Both the position numbers and the translations under genes were made by a program. This document shows, piece by piece, positions 28,332-37,582 of a stretch of 64,000 bases of DNA (position 1 is the stretch's first letter; every line of letters starts with the position of its first letter). Origin of the DNA: Bradyrhizobium sp. Its GTDB lineage: Bacteria > Pseudomonadota > Alphaproteobacteria > Rhizobiales > Xanthobacteraceae. The DNA lies in the NCBI RefSeq assembly GCF_016219575.1, contig NZ_JACRMG010000027.1, positions 124,001-188,000 of the forward strand. Direction: 5' to 3'. Below the pieces are notes generated by a model, which was given only the letters and a program-made list of their open reading frames with translations, was not told the DNA's origin and did not search any database.

Positions 28332-28970
28332 ATGGCATCGAAGCGCAGAGCCAGGGCCGACCGGGACGCAGCCGCGACGCGTCAAAAACTGCTGGATGCG
28401 GCGGTCGATTGCCTGGTCGAGCTGGGCGTCGCCGGCACCACCACGCTCGCGGTACAGCGCCGGGCCGGCACCAGCCGGGGCGCCTTGCTGCATCACTTTC
28501 CGACGCATGCCGACCTGCTCGCCGCCAGCGTCGCCGAACTCGTCAAGCGGAACGAGCAGGCGGTCGCAGCATCGCGCGCCGGCAGTTCAGAACCGGGCGA
28601 TCCCCTGCGGGCGGCGGTGAACGCGCTCGCCTATGCGGGCCGGCAGCCCGCCTATCTCGCAGAGCTGGAGCTCTGGGCGGTCGCACGGACCGACCGGCCG
28701 CTGAAGCAGGCGCTGATTGCGGCCGAACGCGCGGCGCGCCGCGAGATCGACCGGGTCTATGCGGAGTTGTTCGGCAAATGGAGCGACGCCGAGGCCTATC
28801 CCGTCGCGGCCGCGCTCACGCAGAATTTCCTTCGCGGGCTGGCGATCTCGGAAAATCTGCGGGGCTCGGCGGCGCGCCGCGAGCAGCTCCTCTCCGCCTG
28901 GACGGATGCGATGCGGATGATGCTGGAGAAAAGTCCGAAGGAAGCGACGGCCCCGGCCATTCGCGGCTGA
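28332..28970 (+). CDS. TetR-family transcription regulator
   Basis: 212 aa. The N-terminal helix-turn-helix is clear (LLDAAVDCLVELGVAGTTTL then TSRGALLHHFPTHADLL). The C-terminal ligand-binding helices are variable. The start ATG 28332 has TTGGAGACGAG upstream; the 362-aa track ORF is an extension over the crotonase gene. Twin palindromes upstream mark its likely binding sites. The inducer is unknown, perhaps an acyl-CoA given the neighbour. Its stop is directly adjacent to the stop of the convergent permease gene. Confidence 0.9.
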   Translation: MASKRRARADRDAAATRQKLLDAAVDCLVELGVAGTTTLAVQRRAGTSRGALLHHFPTHADLLAASVAELVKRNEQAVAASRAGSSEPGDPLRAAVNALAYAGRQPAYLAELELWAVARTDRPLKQALIAAERAARREIDRVYAELFGKWSDAEAYPVAAALTQNFLRGLAISENLRGSAARREQLLSAWTDAMRMMLEKSPKEATAPAIRG

Positions 28971-30212
28971 TCAGGCGAGCAGGTCGACCAGCAGAAGCAG
29001 GATGCAGGAAGCAAGGGCTGCAAACGGCACCCACCGCGGACAAACGAACGTTCCCGGCGCCGGGGCTTCGTTCCTGCTCTTGATCCGGATCAGTGCGAGA
29101 TTCACGATCGCGAAGATCGCCAGCGTGAGGCCCGCCGTGAGATCGGCGAGGCCCGCGAGCGGGACGGCCAGCGCAAGCACGAGAATAGCACCAACCGCGA
29201 TCGCAGTGGCCAGCAGCGGCGTGTGCGTCACCGGGTTGAGCCGTGTGAGGACCTTCGGCAGGCTTCCCCTATCGGCCAGGCCATAGATCACCCGGGCGAT
29301 CATGATCATGTGCACGATGACGCCGTTGAGCGTCGCGACGACGGCGATCGCGCTCATGGTAATCAGCGGCAGGCCCGTGAGCCGTTCGAAGACGAGCGCC
29401 AGCGGCGCCGCCGAGCGGGCGAGTTCCTGCGGCGGTACCGCGGTAACCGCGATCCAGACAACCAGTCCGTAAAGAAGCGCGGTCAGGCCCAGCGTCAGGA
29501 ACAATGCGCGCGGCAGCGTATGGTTCGGCTCCTTCATCTCCTCCGCGACGTTGACGAGATGCTCGAAGCCTATGAAGGCGAAGACGGCGGTAAGCGCCGT
29601 TCCCCCTATTCCGATCCAGGCCGTCGTATCGCCGGCAGCAGGCCAGATCTCCGGAAGGCGGGTGACGACGCCGGTGCCGTGACTGAAGCCGGCGACAATG
29701 ATCAAGACGAGGCCGCCCACTTCAACGAGGGTCATGATTCCGGCGAAGGTGACCGACTGAACCGTGGCGAGGCATGCCACGGCGCCCATCGCAAGGACCA
29801 CTCCGGAAATGATCCACGGCGCGGGGATGGGAAGGAACACCGCTACATAACCGGCGCTGCCGACGCTGATCGTCGCGGCCGAAACCATCGCGGTTGCGAC
29901 CACGAGAAGCCCGATGCCGAGACTGAGCCAATCGCGCCGGAACGCCGCATGCACATAGGCCGCCTCGCTGGCGCTGACCGGCATGCGGGTTCCCAATTCG
30001 GCAAACGAAGCCGCACTGAGGCCCATCACGAATGCGGCTGCGATGAAGGCAAGCGGCGCGTGCATGCCGCTGCGCCCGGCGGCGAGACCGACGAGAACGT
30101 AGATGCCGGCGCCGATGGTTACACCGAGGCCGTAGAGCACCGCATGCGTCAGCGTGAGCGAGCGAACCAGGCGCTGCGGCGCCTCCTGCGTTGCCGCAGA
30201 CCGGACAGACAT
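28971..30212 (-). CDS. APC-superfamily amino-acid permease
   Basis: 413 aa with about 12 membrane helices. Signatures are GLGVTIGAGIYVLVGLAAG in helix 1 and AFIGFEHLVNVAEEMKEPNH in helix 6, as in cationic amino-acid transporter relatives. It imports or exchanges an amino acid or amine; the substrate is not evident. Confidence 0.9.
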   Translation of the reverse strand: MSVRSAATQEAPQRLVRSLTLTHAVLYGLGVTIGAGIYVLVGLAAGRSGMHAPLAFIAAAFVMGLSAASFAELGTRMPVSASEAAYVHAAFRRDWLSLGIGLLVVATAMVSAATISVGSAGYVAVFLPIPAPWIISGVVLAMGAVACLATVQSVTFAGIMTLVEVGGLVLIIVAGFSHGTGVVTRLPEIWPAAGDTTAWIGIGGTALTAVFAFIGFEHLVNVAEEMKEPNHTLPRALFLTLGLTALLYGLVVWIAVTAVPPQELARSAAPLALVFERLTGLPLITMSAIAVVATLNGVIVHMIMIARVIYGLADRGSLPKVLTRLNPVTHTPLLATAIAVGAILVLALAVPLAGLADLTAGLTLAIFAIVNLALIRIKSRNEAPAPGTFVCPRWVPFAALASCILLLLVDLLA

Positions 30213-30415
30213 TCAATACTCCCTCGTCCGCTCCGGCCGGGCCGCCGCTCGGAAGATTTCCGGCAAAGTATGGCATGGTTCGGGGACTGAACGTCAAATG
30301 GCGGCGCAAGCATCCGCTCGCGGCGCGGGCCGCCCGACCGCAGGTAGCGAGGCGGGTTATTCCACGACATTCTCATTCGCGCGCGCAGTTGATTCGCGTT
30401 ACGGGTCTTATCTTC

Positions 30416-31930
30416 ATGAACCAACTCGAGAACGAACCACAGGCGCCCGGGAAGCTGCGGGGAACGGTCATCGAGGCCGCCACGGCATGGTTCCCCAGCC
30501 TGATGCGGCCCATCCTTGGCTTCCGACGAACCTACCTGCCGCTGCTGATGGTCTATTTCGCCTACGGCGCCCTCGGCATCATCGACGTCAGCCGCGACAT
30601 GTGGATCAAGGAGAGCCTGACGCTCACCCCGGCGGAGCTGGCCGGAATAGGCGTTTGGCTCAGCCTGCCCTGGACCGTGAAGATGGTGTTCGGTCAGCTC
30701 GTCGACAGCGTTCCGGTCTTCGGCTCGCAGCGGCGGTCCTACATCCTGATCGGGGCCGTCTTCACCGCGTGCGGCATGCTGACGCTGGCCGGCGCGGCCG
30801 GCGGATGGATTGCGTCCGGCCGGACCGATCACCTCTACATTCTCGGCGCCATGTTGATCGTGGTCGGGACCGTCATCCAGGACGTCGTCGCGGATGCGAT
30901 GTCGACCGAGGTCGTATCCCGCGTGGACTCGAACGGGAATGCGCGGGCCGAGGACGATATCCGCGCCGAACTGGGCATGGTCCAGGTCCTTGGCCGGCTT
31001 GCGCTCGGCATCGGGATCCTTGCGGTGGCGGGACTGTCCGGATGGCTCGCCCGCTTCTTCGCCCGTGAAACGGTTTTCCTTTTCGGACTTGTCATTCCGG
31101 CCCTCTCGGCCCTCGGCGTGCTGCTGATCGATGCCGAAAGCAGCGAGCAGCGGCCGATCGACTGGCGCATCCTCGGCGGCGGCATCGGCTTTGGCCTGAT
31201 CGTCCTCGCCGTTGCGCTCGGCAGCGTGCCATTCGCACAGGAGCTGGTGTTCGTCCTTTCGATGCTGGTGATTTGCCCGATGCTGTTCTTCGTGACGCGC
31301 GAGCTCGACAGGGAGACCCGGCGCGCCATCCTGTTCGCCAGCATCATCATCTTCGCATTTCGCGCCACGCCATCGGTCGGAGACGGCTATTTCTGGTGGA
31401 CGCTCGACGTGCTCAAGTTCGACGAGGCATTCTATGGCAGCCTGCGCCAGACCGCCGCCGTCATCGCCATCGTCGCGATGTGGACCTTCAGCAAGCAATT
31501 GACGGAATACTCCGTGACCAAGGTGCTGTTCTGGCTCGCTGTCGCCGGCGCGATCCTGTCGCTGCCCAATATCGGCCTGTTCTTCGGGCTCCACCACTGG
31601 ACGGAGGCGACGTTCGGGTTCGGCGCGCGCGCGATTGCCGTGATCGACGCGGCGGCCGCCTCTCCCTTCGCGCAGCTCAGCATGATCCCCCTGCTGACGC
31701 TGATCGCGTATTATGCGCCGGAAGGCCACCGCGCGACATGGTTCGCCCTGATGGCGTCCCTGATGAATCTGGCGCTCGTCGCAGGCCAGTTGCAGACCAA
31801 GTATCTCAACCAGATTTTCGTCGTTCAGCGCGGCGACTATTCCGAGCTCGGACCGCTGCTGATCACGGCGGCCGTGCTCGGCTTCATCCTCCCGATTGGC
31901 GCGATCCTGTGCTTCGGCCGTCGCGCGTGA
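30416..31930 (+). CDS. BT1-like (folate-biopterin transporter family) MFS protein
   Basis: 504 aa with about 12 membrane helices. The sequence WTVKMVFGQLVDSVPVFGSQRRSYILIG matches the BT1 family signature (P-x-x-G-x-x-SDS-P-x-x-GYRR-x-Y). BT1 transporters are best known from Leishmania, plants and cyanobacteria, where they carry folates or pterins. Start placed at MNQLENEPQAP (30416); the 75 upstream residues of the track ORF have arginine-rich, non-coding character. No linked folate gene is visible, so the substrate is open. Confidence 0.75.
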   Translation: MNQLENEPQAPGKLRGTVIEAATAWFPSLMRPILGFRRTYLPLLMVYFAYGALGIIDVSRDMWIKESLTLTPAELAGIGVWLSLPWTVKMVFGQLVDSVPVFGSQRRSYILIGAVFTACGMLTLAGAAGGWIASGRTDHLYILGAMLIVVGTVIQDVVADAMSTEVVSRVDSNGNARAEDDIRAELGMVQVLGRLALGIGILAVAGLSGWLARFFARETVFLFGLVIPALSALGVLLIDAESSEQRPIDWRILGGGIGFGLIVLAVALGSVPFAQELVFVLSMLVICPMLFFVTRELDRETRRAILFASIIIFAFRATPSVGDGYFWWTLDVLKFDEAFYGSLRQTAAVIAIVAMWTFSKQLTEYSVTKVLFWLAVAGAILSLPNIGLFFGLHHWTEATFGFGARAIAVIDAAAASPFAQLSMIPLLTLIAYYAPEGHRATWFALMASLMNLALVAGQLQTKYLNQIFVVQRGDYSELGPLLITAAVLGFILPIGAILCFGRRA

Positions 31931-31970
31931 TCAAGGAGCGGGCTGATGTCCGCGCTGAAATGGACTTCAT

Positions 31971-33155
31971 CTAGACGGACGCCGCGTGCCACCAGCCCGT
32001 CAACACATCGCGGCCCTTCCCGACGAGCTGCCCGAGACGACCGTGCGAGGACTTGTGAAGCCTGAACGTCTCCAGGACGTGCACAAGATGCTGGTGGTCA
32101 CTCGGAATGCTGTCGATCTCGGCATCAAGCGAAGCATCGACCGCCGCCATCAATTCCTGCAGCCGTTTGCCCCAATCGGTGCCGTCCAGCGCGATGCTCT
32201 TTCTCATTGCCGCGTCGATCTCGTGGATCTCCGCGAGAATCTCCTTCGCGTGCGGAATGCGATTGTGCTTGAGTGCATCGACCAGCATCAATCGCCGGTC
32301 ATCGATCTGATCCAGCACCATGGAAACGGCGGCGCTGTACGGCATGGCTGCGATCCTGTCTGCCGCCCTGCTCGCGGCGGGCCTGGTTGCGAGGTGCATC
32401 AGCTGCCACGGCCTGTCCAGACGGCTGCCGATCACGACCAGCGCGAACGGGATCATCTCGGCGCGCCTGGCCCGAAGCGCGTTCAGCAGATCGAGCATCC
32501 TGGCGAGGTGATCGCCTTCCAGCCCGGTGATCTTCGTGGGCAGCGCGCGGGCGAACTCGGCGAGCTCATGGCGGCCGTGCATGACGCGCAGCATTTTCTG
32601 CAGGTCGTCGAACGTGGCATGCGAACTGGTATAGAATTCGATCCCGCCACGCACGGTGGCGCGGCCTTCGTCCGTCGTCAGCACCCCGTCCAGATAGGTC
32701 ACAACCTTGTTCTGGAATGCTTCAGCCAGCCGCCGCGCTTCGGCCTGATTGTTGACGGCGATCACCTTCCTGGCGCTTTCGACATAGCCGTCGGCCATGC
32801 TCGGCAACAGCTTCTCGGTAATGAGGCTCCAGATCGGTCCCAGCGACCCGCGCGCGATCTGTCCGCTGTTGGTCCGCTCGGGCGCGCCGTTCACCAGCAC
32901 CGGTTCGAGCGGCTCGAAAAAGAAGCGCGACGGATTTCCGGCGCGGTAGTGGTTCGGACCGGTATTGCGGAACTCGGCCCGCAGGGCGGCAATCAGCGAC
33001 TCCGAATGCGGAATGTCCTCGCCGAGAAGATGCAGCCGTTCCAGCTCTGCGAGGAGCCGGGCACGCACATGCGGCGTCAGCTGCTGCAAAAACTCTGCGA
33101 GGTGTTCACTGTTGCCGGCGGCGGTCATTCTGCGAATTTGCTCGTTGCCGCGCAT
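31971..33155 (-). CDS. Conserved hypothetical protein (394 aa)
   Basis: A soluble, mostly helical protein with no signal peptide or membrane segment and no motif that I recognise. Notable stretches are NHYRAGNPSRFFFEPLEPVL near the N-terminus and HLATRPAASRAADRIAAMPY in the middle. Either the first ATG (33155) or the ATG at 33128 could be the start; neither has a good ribosome binding site. It is convergent with the BT1-like gene. Codon usage matches neighbours, so it is very probably real. Confidence 0.75.
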   Translation of the reverse strand: MRGNEQIRRMTAAGNSEHLAEFLQQLTPHVRARLLAELERLHLLGEDIPHSESLIAALRAEFRNTGPNHYRAGNPSRFFFEPLEPVLVNGAPERTNSGQIARGSLGPIWSLITEKLLPSMADGYVESARKVIAVNNQAEARRLAEAFQNKVVTYLDGVLTTDEGRATVRGGIEFYTSSHATFDDLQKMLRVMHGRHELAEFARALPTKITGLEGDHLARMLDLLNALRARRAEMIPFALVVIGSRLDRPWQLMHLATRPAASRAADRIAAMPYSAAVSMVLDQIDDRRLMLVDALKHNRIPHAKEILAEIHEIDAAMRKSIALDGTDWGKRLQELMAAVDASLDAEIDSIPSDHQHLVHVLETFRLHKSSHGRLGQLVGKGRDVLTGWWHAASV

Positions 33156-33522
33156 TTGCGCATCGGCATGATCTATCGGAAGTCGGCAAGTCCCGGAGCA
33201 TATTGGACCACGCGACCCTTAAGTTGTCCTTTCGGTGCTGACTAATCTCGGGAATTCCCGGCGCGTTTTCGCTGACAAGGAAGCAGTTTACCGAAAGGGC
33301 CAGGGATATTCCGGGCCGAAACCCGCACATATTTCCAGATCGGCAGTTACTAAATCCGCGGGCTATGTGCAGACGCCGACGGACCGTGAAAACGCAATGC
33401 TCGTACGATGCACGACACATCCGTACGTAATTTCCTGCGATCTAAACATCTGAGCAACCATTCTTTCTAACGGCGGTTCCATTCTTCTGTCATATGCCTG
33501 TTCCCGCAAAGGAAATCGGGAC
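33156..33522. other. Intergenic region upstream of the GGDEF-EAL gene
   Basis: About 367 bp, slightly more AT-rich than surroundings, between divergent genes. It presumably carries both promoters. I see no repeat, RNA gene or convincing operator. Confidence 0.45.
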
Positions 33523-36243
33523 ATGCTCGCGCCAACTGTACAGCCGGAAATCGGATTTGATCGCGTTCGCGCGATGACGGACTTCATTCGGAGCCAGTTC
33601 CGCATGCGGCGAGATCCGATCCGCTGGCTCGCCGTCTGCGGGACTTTGTTGATCCTGGCCATAGTGGGTGCGACGGCGATAATGGTTAGCCACTTCCGCG
33701 AGCGCGCGCTGGACAGCAGCAGGCGCCAGCTGGAGAGCACGGTGCTGCTGCTGGCCGAGCATTTCGATCAACAGCTCAGGGATTTGACAGCCATCCAGGA
33801 CGACGTCGTCACCTATATGGAAGCAACCGGGATTGATTCTGCAGAGCACTATGTTCGCCGAATGTCGAGCCCGGACATCCACCTCATGCTCAAGACCCGG
33901 ATCGGGGCGCTATCCTATGTCGGCAGCGTCAACCTGTTCGATTCCGATGGTAAGCTGATCAACTCGTCAACCGCCTGGCCAATTCCCGACCTCAACGCCG
34001 GCGATCGCAAGTTTTTCAAGACGTTCAAGTCGGGCTCGCAATCCCCGTCTGCCGTCGTCGAACTGGTGCAAAGCCGGATCAGCGGCGTCCGGACGACCGT
34101 CATCGCCCGCAAGCTCACCGACCGGAATGGCGAGTTCATGGGGGTTATCGGCAGGGGCGTCGAAGCTGCCCACTACGAGAAGTTTTTCGCCTCGGTGGCG
34201 CTTGGCAAGGAAACGGCGATCACGATGTTTCAGCGGGACGGGACGCTGCTGGCCCGTTATCCGCGCCTTGATTCGATGGTCGGCCACAACTTCAGACACG
34301 GCGCAATGTTCAAGTACGTTCTGTCGCAGAACGGCAACGCAACCGGCCTGTTTCAGAGTCCCATCAACGGAGAAGACCGGATCGGATCGGCGCGCGCGCT
34401 GCAGAACTTCCCGATTTTCGTGATGGCAACGACGACAGTCGCTGCTGCGCTGGCGGATTGGCGTCAGCAGACGCGCCTCCTCGTGGGCGCTGCCGTCCTG
34501 GCGACGCTGGTGATCGCGACGACCCTGTTCCTGATCGTGCGGCAGTTGTCGCGGCAGCACCGACTGGAGAAGCATCGCCTCAACACCGCCGTTGACAACA
34601 TGCGGCAGGGCCTGCTGCTGTTCGATTCGTCCCAGCGGCTCGTGGTCTGCAACGAGCGTTACATCGAAATGTTCGGACTTTCCCCCGACGTGGTGAAGCC
34701 GGGCTGCAGCCTTCGCGATCTGATTTCCCATCGAAAGGAAACCGGCTCCCTCAAGGAGGACGTCGACGAGCATTGCGCGCTCGTGCAGCGCAACGCAGCG
34801 CTGAACAACGTAATCGTGACCGAAACGACGGATGGACGCCTGATCCAGACCGCCTACCGTTCGGTCGCGGGCGGCGGTTGGGTCACCACGCTCGAGGACA
34901 TCACGGAGCGGCAGCGCGCGGAGGATCGCATTGCGCATCTTGCGCACTACGACTCGCTCACCGACCTGCCGAACCGCGTCCTGTTCCGCGAACGCCTCGA
35001 ACAGGAGCTGCGCGCGATCGAGCACGGCAACCGCTTCGCCGTGCTGCTCATCGACATCGATGAGTTCAAGGGTATCAACGACTCGCTTGGGCATGCCATC
35101 GGTGACGAACTGCTGAAATCCGTTGCGACGCGGCTGCGCGAATGCGTGGGTAGCGACAGTTTCGTGGCCCGGCTGGGCGGCGATGAATTCGCCGTTCTCC
35201 AGCCCCTCGTTCTCGACACTGGCGAGGCGACCGAACTCGTAACCGAAATCCATGCCGCCATACGCGAGCCCCACGCGTGTCTGGGGCACCAGATTTCGAT
35301 CGATGCCAGCATCGGCATCGCCATGGCCCCGAAGGATGGTTGCCACCTCGACGAGTTGCTGAAGAATGCGGACCTCGCCATGTACGACGCCAAGAGCGCG
35401 GGACGGCACACCTGGCGCTTCTTTGCACCCGAGATGGACAAGCGGGCAAAATCACGTCGCGTCATGGAAGAGGAACTGCGCCAGATCGTTGCGGAAGGCG
35501 CCTTCACGGAAGGGGGCTTTGAGGTTCATTACCAGCCCCTGGTCAGCTTGCAGAGCGGAGACGTAACCGGCTGCGAGGCGCTGCTGCGCTGGCGGCATCC
35601 AGAGCGCGGCATGATATCGCCGGTCGACTTCATTCCGGTTGCGGAGGACACCGGGCTGATCGATCAACTCGGCGAATGGGTGCTTGCCACCGCCTGCAAC
35701 GAAGCCGCTTCCTGGCCCGACGGCATCAAGGTCGCCGTCAACGTGTCGCCCGTCCAGTTCAGGAAGCAGACGCTGCCGCTCAAGGTCGCCGCCGCACTCG
35801 CCAATTCGAGCTTCGCAGCGACCAGGCTCGAGCTGGAAATTACCGAAGCGGTTCTCATTCGCGATGACGAGGCTGCGCTTGCCATCCTGGAGCAGCTGCG
35901 ATCTCTCGGGGTGCGCATCGCGCTGGACGATTTCGGGACGGGCTATTCCTCGCTGAGCTACCTGCAGCGTTTTCCCTTCGACAAGATCAAGATCGACCGA
36001 TCCTTCGTCAAGGACATCGCCAATTCGAAGAACTCGGCTTCCATTGTGCAAGCCGTGGTCAGTATCGCCGGCGTCCGCGGCATCACGACGACGGTGGAGG
36101 GGGTCGAAACAGAGGAGCAGCGCGACCAGTTGCGCAAGCTCGGCTGCGTCGAAATGCAGGGCTATCTATTCAGCCCGGCAAGGCCGGCCGCGGATATCCG
36201 TAAGCTCCTGGGCTCGCAGCGCGCTGAACGCGCGACCGCCTGA
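33523..36243 (+). CDS. Membrane sensor GGDEF-EAL protein (c-di-GMP metabolism)
   Basis: 906 aa. An N-terminal helix (about 37-56), a periplasmic Cache-type sensor (to about 305) and a second helix (about 320-342). A PAS domain (about 355-470) is followed by a GGDEF domain with intact RLGGDEFAVL, then an EAL domain with CEALLRWRHP, DDFGTGYSSLSYLQ and KIDRSFV. Both catalytic signatures are intact, so cyclase and phosphodiesterase activities are possible. The ligand of the sensor is unknown. An in-frame ATG at 33574 is a possible alternative start. Confidence 0.93.
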   Translation: MLAPTVQPEIGFDRVRAMTDFIRSQFRMRRDPIRWLAVCGTLLILAIVGATAIMVSHFRERALDSSRRQLESTVLLLAEHFDQQLRDLTAIQDDVVTYMEATGIDSAEHYVRRMSSPDIHLMLKTRIGALSYVGSVNLFDSDGKLINSSTAWPIPDLNAGDRKFFKTFKSGSQSPSAVVELVQSRISGVRTTVIARKLTDRNGEFMGVIGRGVEAAHYEKFFASVALGKETAITMFQRDGTLLARYPRLDSMVGHNFRHGAMFKYVLSQNGNATGLFQSPINGEDRIGSARALQNFPIFVMATTTVAAALADWRQQTRLLVGAAVLATLVIATTLFLIVRQLSRQHRLEKHRLNTAVDNMRQGLLLFDSSQRLVVCNERYIEMFGLSPDVVKPGCSLRDLISHRKETGSLKEDVDEHCALVQRNAALNNVIVTETTDGRLIQTAYRSVAGGGWVTTLEDITERQRAEDRIAHLAHYDSLTDLPNRVLFRERLEQELRAIEHGNRFAVLLIDIDEFKGINDSLGHAIGDELLKSVATRLRECVGSDSFVARLGGDEFAVLQPLVLDTGEATELVTEIHAAIREPHACLGHQISIDASIGIAMAPKDGCHLDELLKNADLAMYDAKSAGRHTWRFFAPEMDKRAKSRRVMEEELRQIVAEGAFTEGGFEVHYQPLVSLQSGDVTGCEALLRWRHPERGMISPVDFIPVAEDTGLIDQLGEWVLATACNEAASWPDGIKVAVNVSPVQFRKQTLPLKVAAALANSSFAATRLELEITEAVLIRDDEAALAILEQLRSLGVRIALDDFGTGYSSLSYLQRFPFDKIKIDRSFVKDIANSKNSASIVQAVVSIAGVRGITTTVEGVETEEQRDQLRKLGCVEMQGYLFSPARPAADIRKLLGSQRAERATA

Positions 36244-36268
36244 GAGGAGTAGGACGACAGGTCGAACC

Positions 36269-36391
36269 TCACGCCCGCGACGGCGCGAGACGGAATTCGA
36301 TCACGTCCTGCGCTTTCGAAAGGTCGCGCGCCATCAGCGCCGTGTCGAATTGCCCGGTCGCCTGCAGCACCAGATCGAAATGGAATTGCCG
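36269..36391 (-). pseudogene. Possible remnant of an MgtC/SapB-type gene (C-terminal end)
   Basis: After the YeeE stop a different leftward frame reads RRQFHFDLVLQATGQFDTAL followed by a segment ending VIEFRLAPSRA and a stop. This resembles the last about 40 residues of MgtC/SapB-family proteins. No upstream part of such a gene exists; the frame runs into the YeeE coding sequence. I interpret it as a decayed fragment; a chance resemblance is possible. Confidence 0.35.
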
Positions 36392-36395
36392 GCGA

Positions 36396-37490
36396 TCAGG
36401 TCTGGCCGCGATGGCCGGCGGTCAGCCCTGCCTTCTGCGGAAAGCCGCGATCGACGATCAGATCCGTCAGGCCGGCCCCGAGCCACATGCCGATCAGCAC
36501 AATCCAGGCCGTGAGCGCAAACACCGAGGCGCCCGTGATACCTGCGCCGACGGCGCATCCGCCCGCCAGCATGGCGCCGAACCCCATCAGCACGGCGCCG
36601 ATGAGATAACGGCGCATGCCGAGCCCATCGGAAAATCCCTCCAGGCGCAGCTCGCGCGCCCAGGCTGCGGCGACGAGGGAGCCGAGGAATACGCCGGGCA
36701 CAACCCCCAGGTCGAAGTCGAGCCGGACATAAGGGCTGTTCAACACCAGCATCAGCACGTCGGCGGAGGGGCCGCTGAAGGTGAGGCTCTTGAGCGCGAC
36801 CGGCGAAAACGATGCCTCGGCGAGTTGATAGGTGAAGACCCATCCGGCGACGACAGCCACGCCGGTGAAAAGCGCAGACCACAACAGCCGCGGCGGGAGG
36901 CGGCTGTGAAAGGCAAAGGCAAACCCGGCCAGCAGCCAGATCGCGCTGAAGGCGAGCTTCTCCGGCGTCGCGCCGCCAAAGAGGCTCATGATGTCGCGCG
37001 AGGGCCCGCCATCGACCAGCCACAGCCTGGTCAGCCAATCCCGCGCGGGCGACAGCAGGCCGCGCCAGGCGGCCTGGGCGGTGACAGCGAATACGAGTCC
37101 CGACAACAGGGCCCTCAGATTGCCGTTGGCCGAAAGCACCAGCAGCCGGCTGGCGCAGCCGCGCGCCAGCACCATGCCGCAACCGAACATCACGCCGCCG
37201 ATCAGGGCGCCGGAAATGCTGCCCTGCTGTGCGAGCTGACGTGCATTGGAAACATCAAGCCAGCCGAGGGCGACGAACAGCTGGGTTCCCATCAGGGCGG
37301 CGGCAAAGGTCAACAGCCACACCGCCAGGCGCTGTCCGGATTCGCCCCGGGAAAATTCGATCGCGGCAGCCCGCAGGCAGAAGCGGCTGCGCTGCGCGAA
37401 GAACCCGAACAGGCCGCCGACCGCGAGCCCGCCCAGCCACGACAGCAGGTCTTCACCCACGAGGTCGACAACAGACGTCAGCACGGCCAC
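36396..37490 (-). CDS. YeeE/YedE-family sulfur-compound transporter (first copy)
   Basis: 364 aa, about 9-10 membrane helices, from GTG 37490 with CAGGGAG upstream. The conserved small-residue/Cys motifs FGCGMVLARGCASRL and LAGGCAVGAGITG are those of the YeeE/YedE (TsuA, PmpAB) family that transports thiosulfate or related sulfur species. It is at the 3' end of the leftward sox operon, downstream of the soxF-like gene, so uptake or export of a sulfur intermediate is likely. Confidence 0.85.
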   Translation of the reverse strand: MAVLTSVVDLVGEDLLSWLGGLAVGGLFGFFAQRSRFCLRAAAIEFSRGESGQRLAVWLLTFAAALMGTQLFVALGWLDVSNARQLAQQGSISGALIGGVMFGCGMVLARGCASRLLVLSANGNLRALLSGLVFAVTAQAAWRGLLSPARDWLTRLWLVDGGPSRDIMSLFGGATPEKLAFSAIWLLAGFAFAFHSRLPPRLLWSALFTGVAVVAGWVFTYQLAEASFSPVALKSLTFSGPSADVLMLVLNSPYVRLDFDLGVVPGVFLGSLVAAAWARELRLEGFSDGLGMRRYLIGAVLMGFGAMLAGGCAVGAGITGASVFALTAWIVLIGMWLGAGLTDLIVDRGFPQKAGLTAGHRGQT

Positions 37491-37582
37491 CGGCTCCCTG
37501 AGACCACCCGCCAGTCTACCGGTCCGGCGGCCTCACCAGATGAGCCAGATCAAGGACGAAGCCTTTCTTCGCCGCGAACCGG

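Noticed and set aside
36334-37182. 282-aa leftward ORF over the YeeE gene
   Set aside because: A parallel frame of the YeeE gene with no hydrophobic segments or motifs; the true frame has the transporter signatures.
36269-37490. A programmed frameshift joining YeeE and the MgtC-like fragment
   Set aside because: YeeE is full length and ends properly; there is no slippery sequence near its stop. A gene remnant is a simpler reading.
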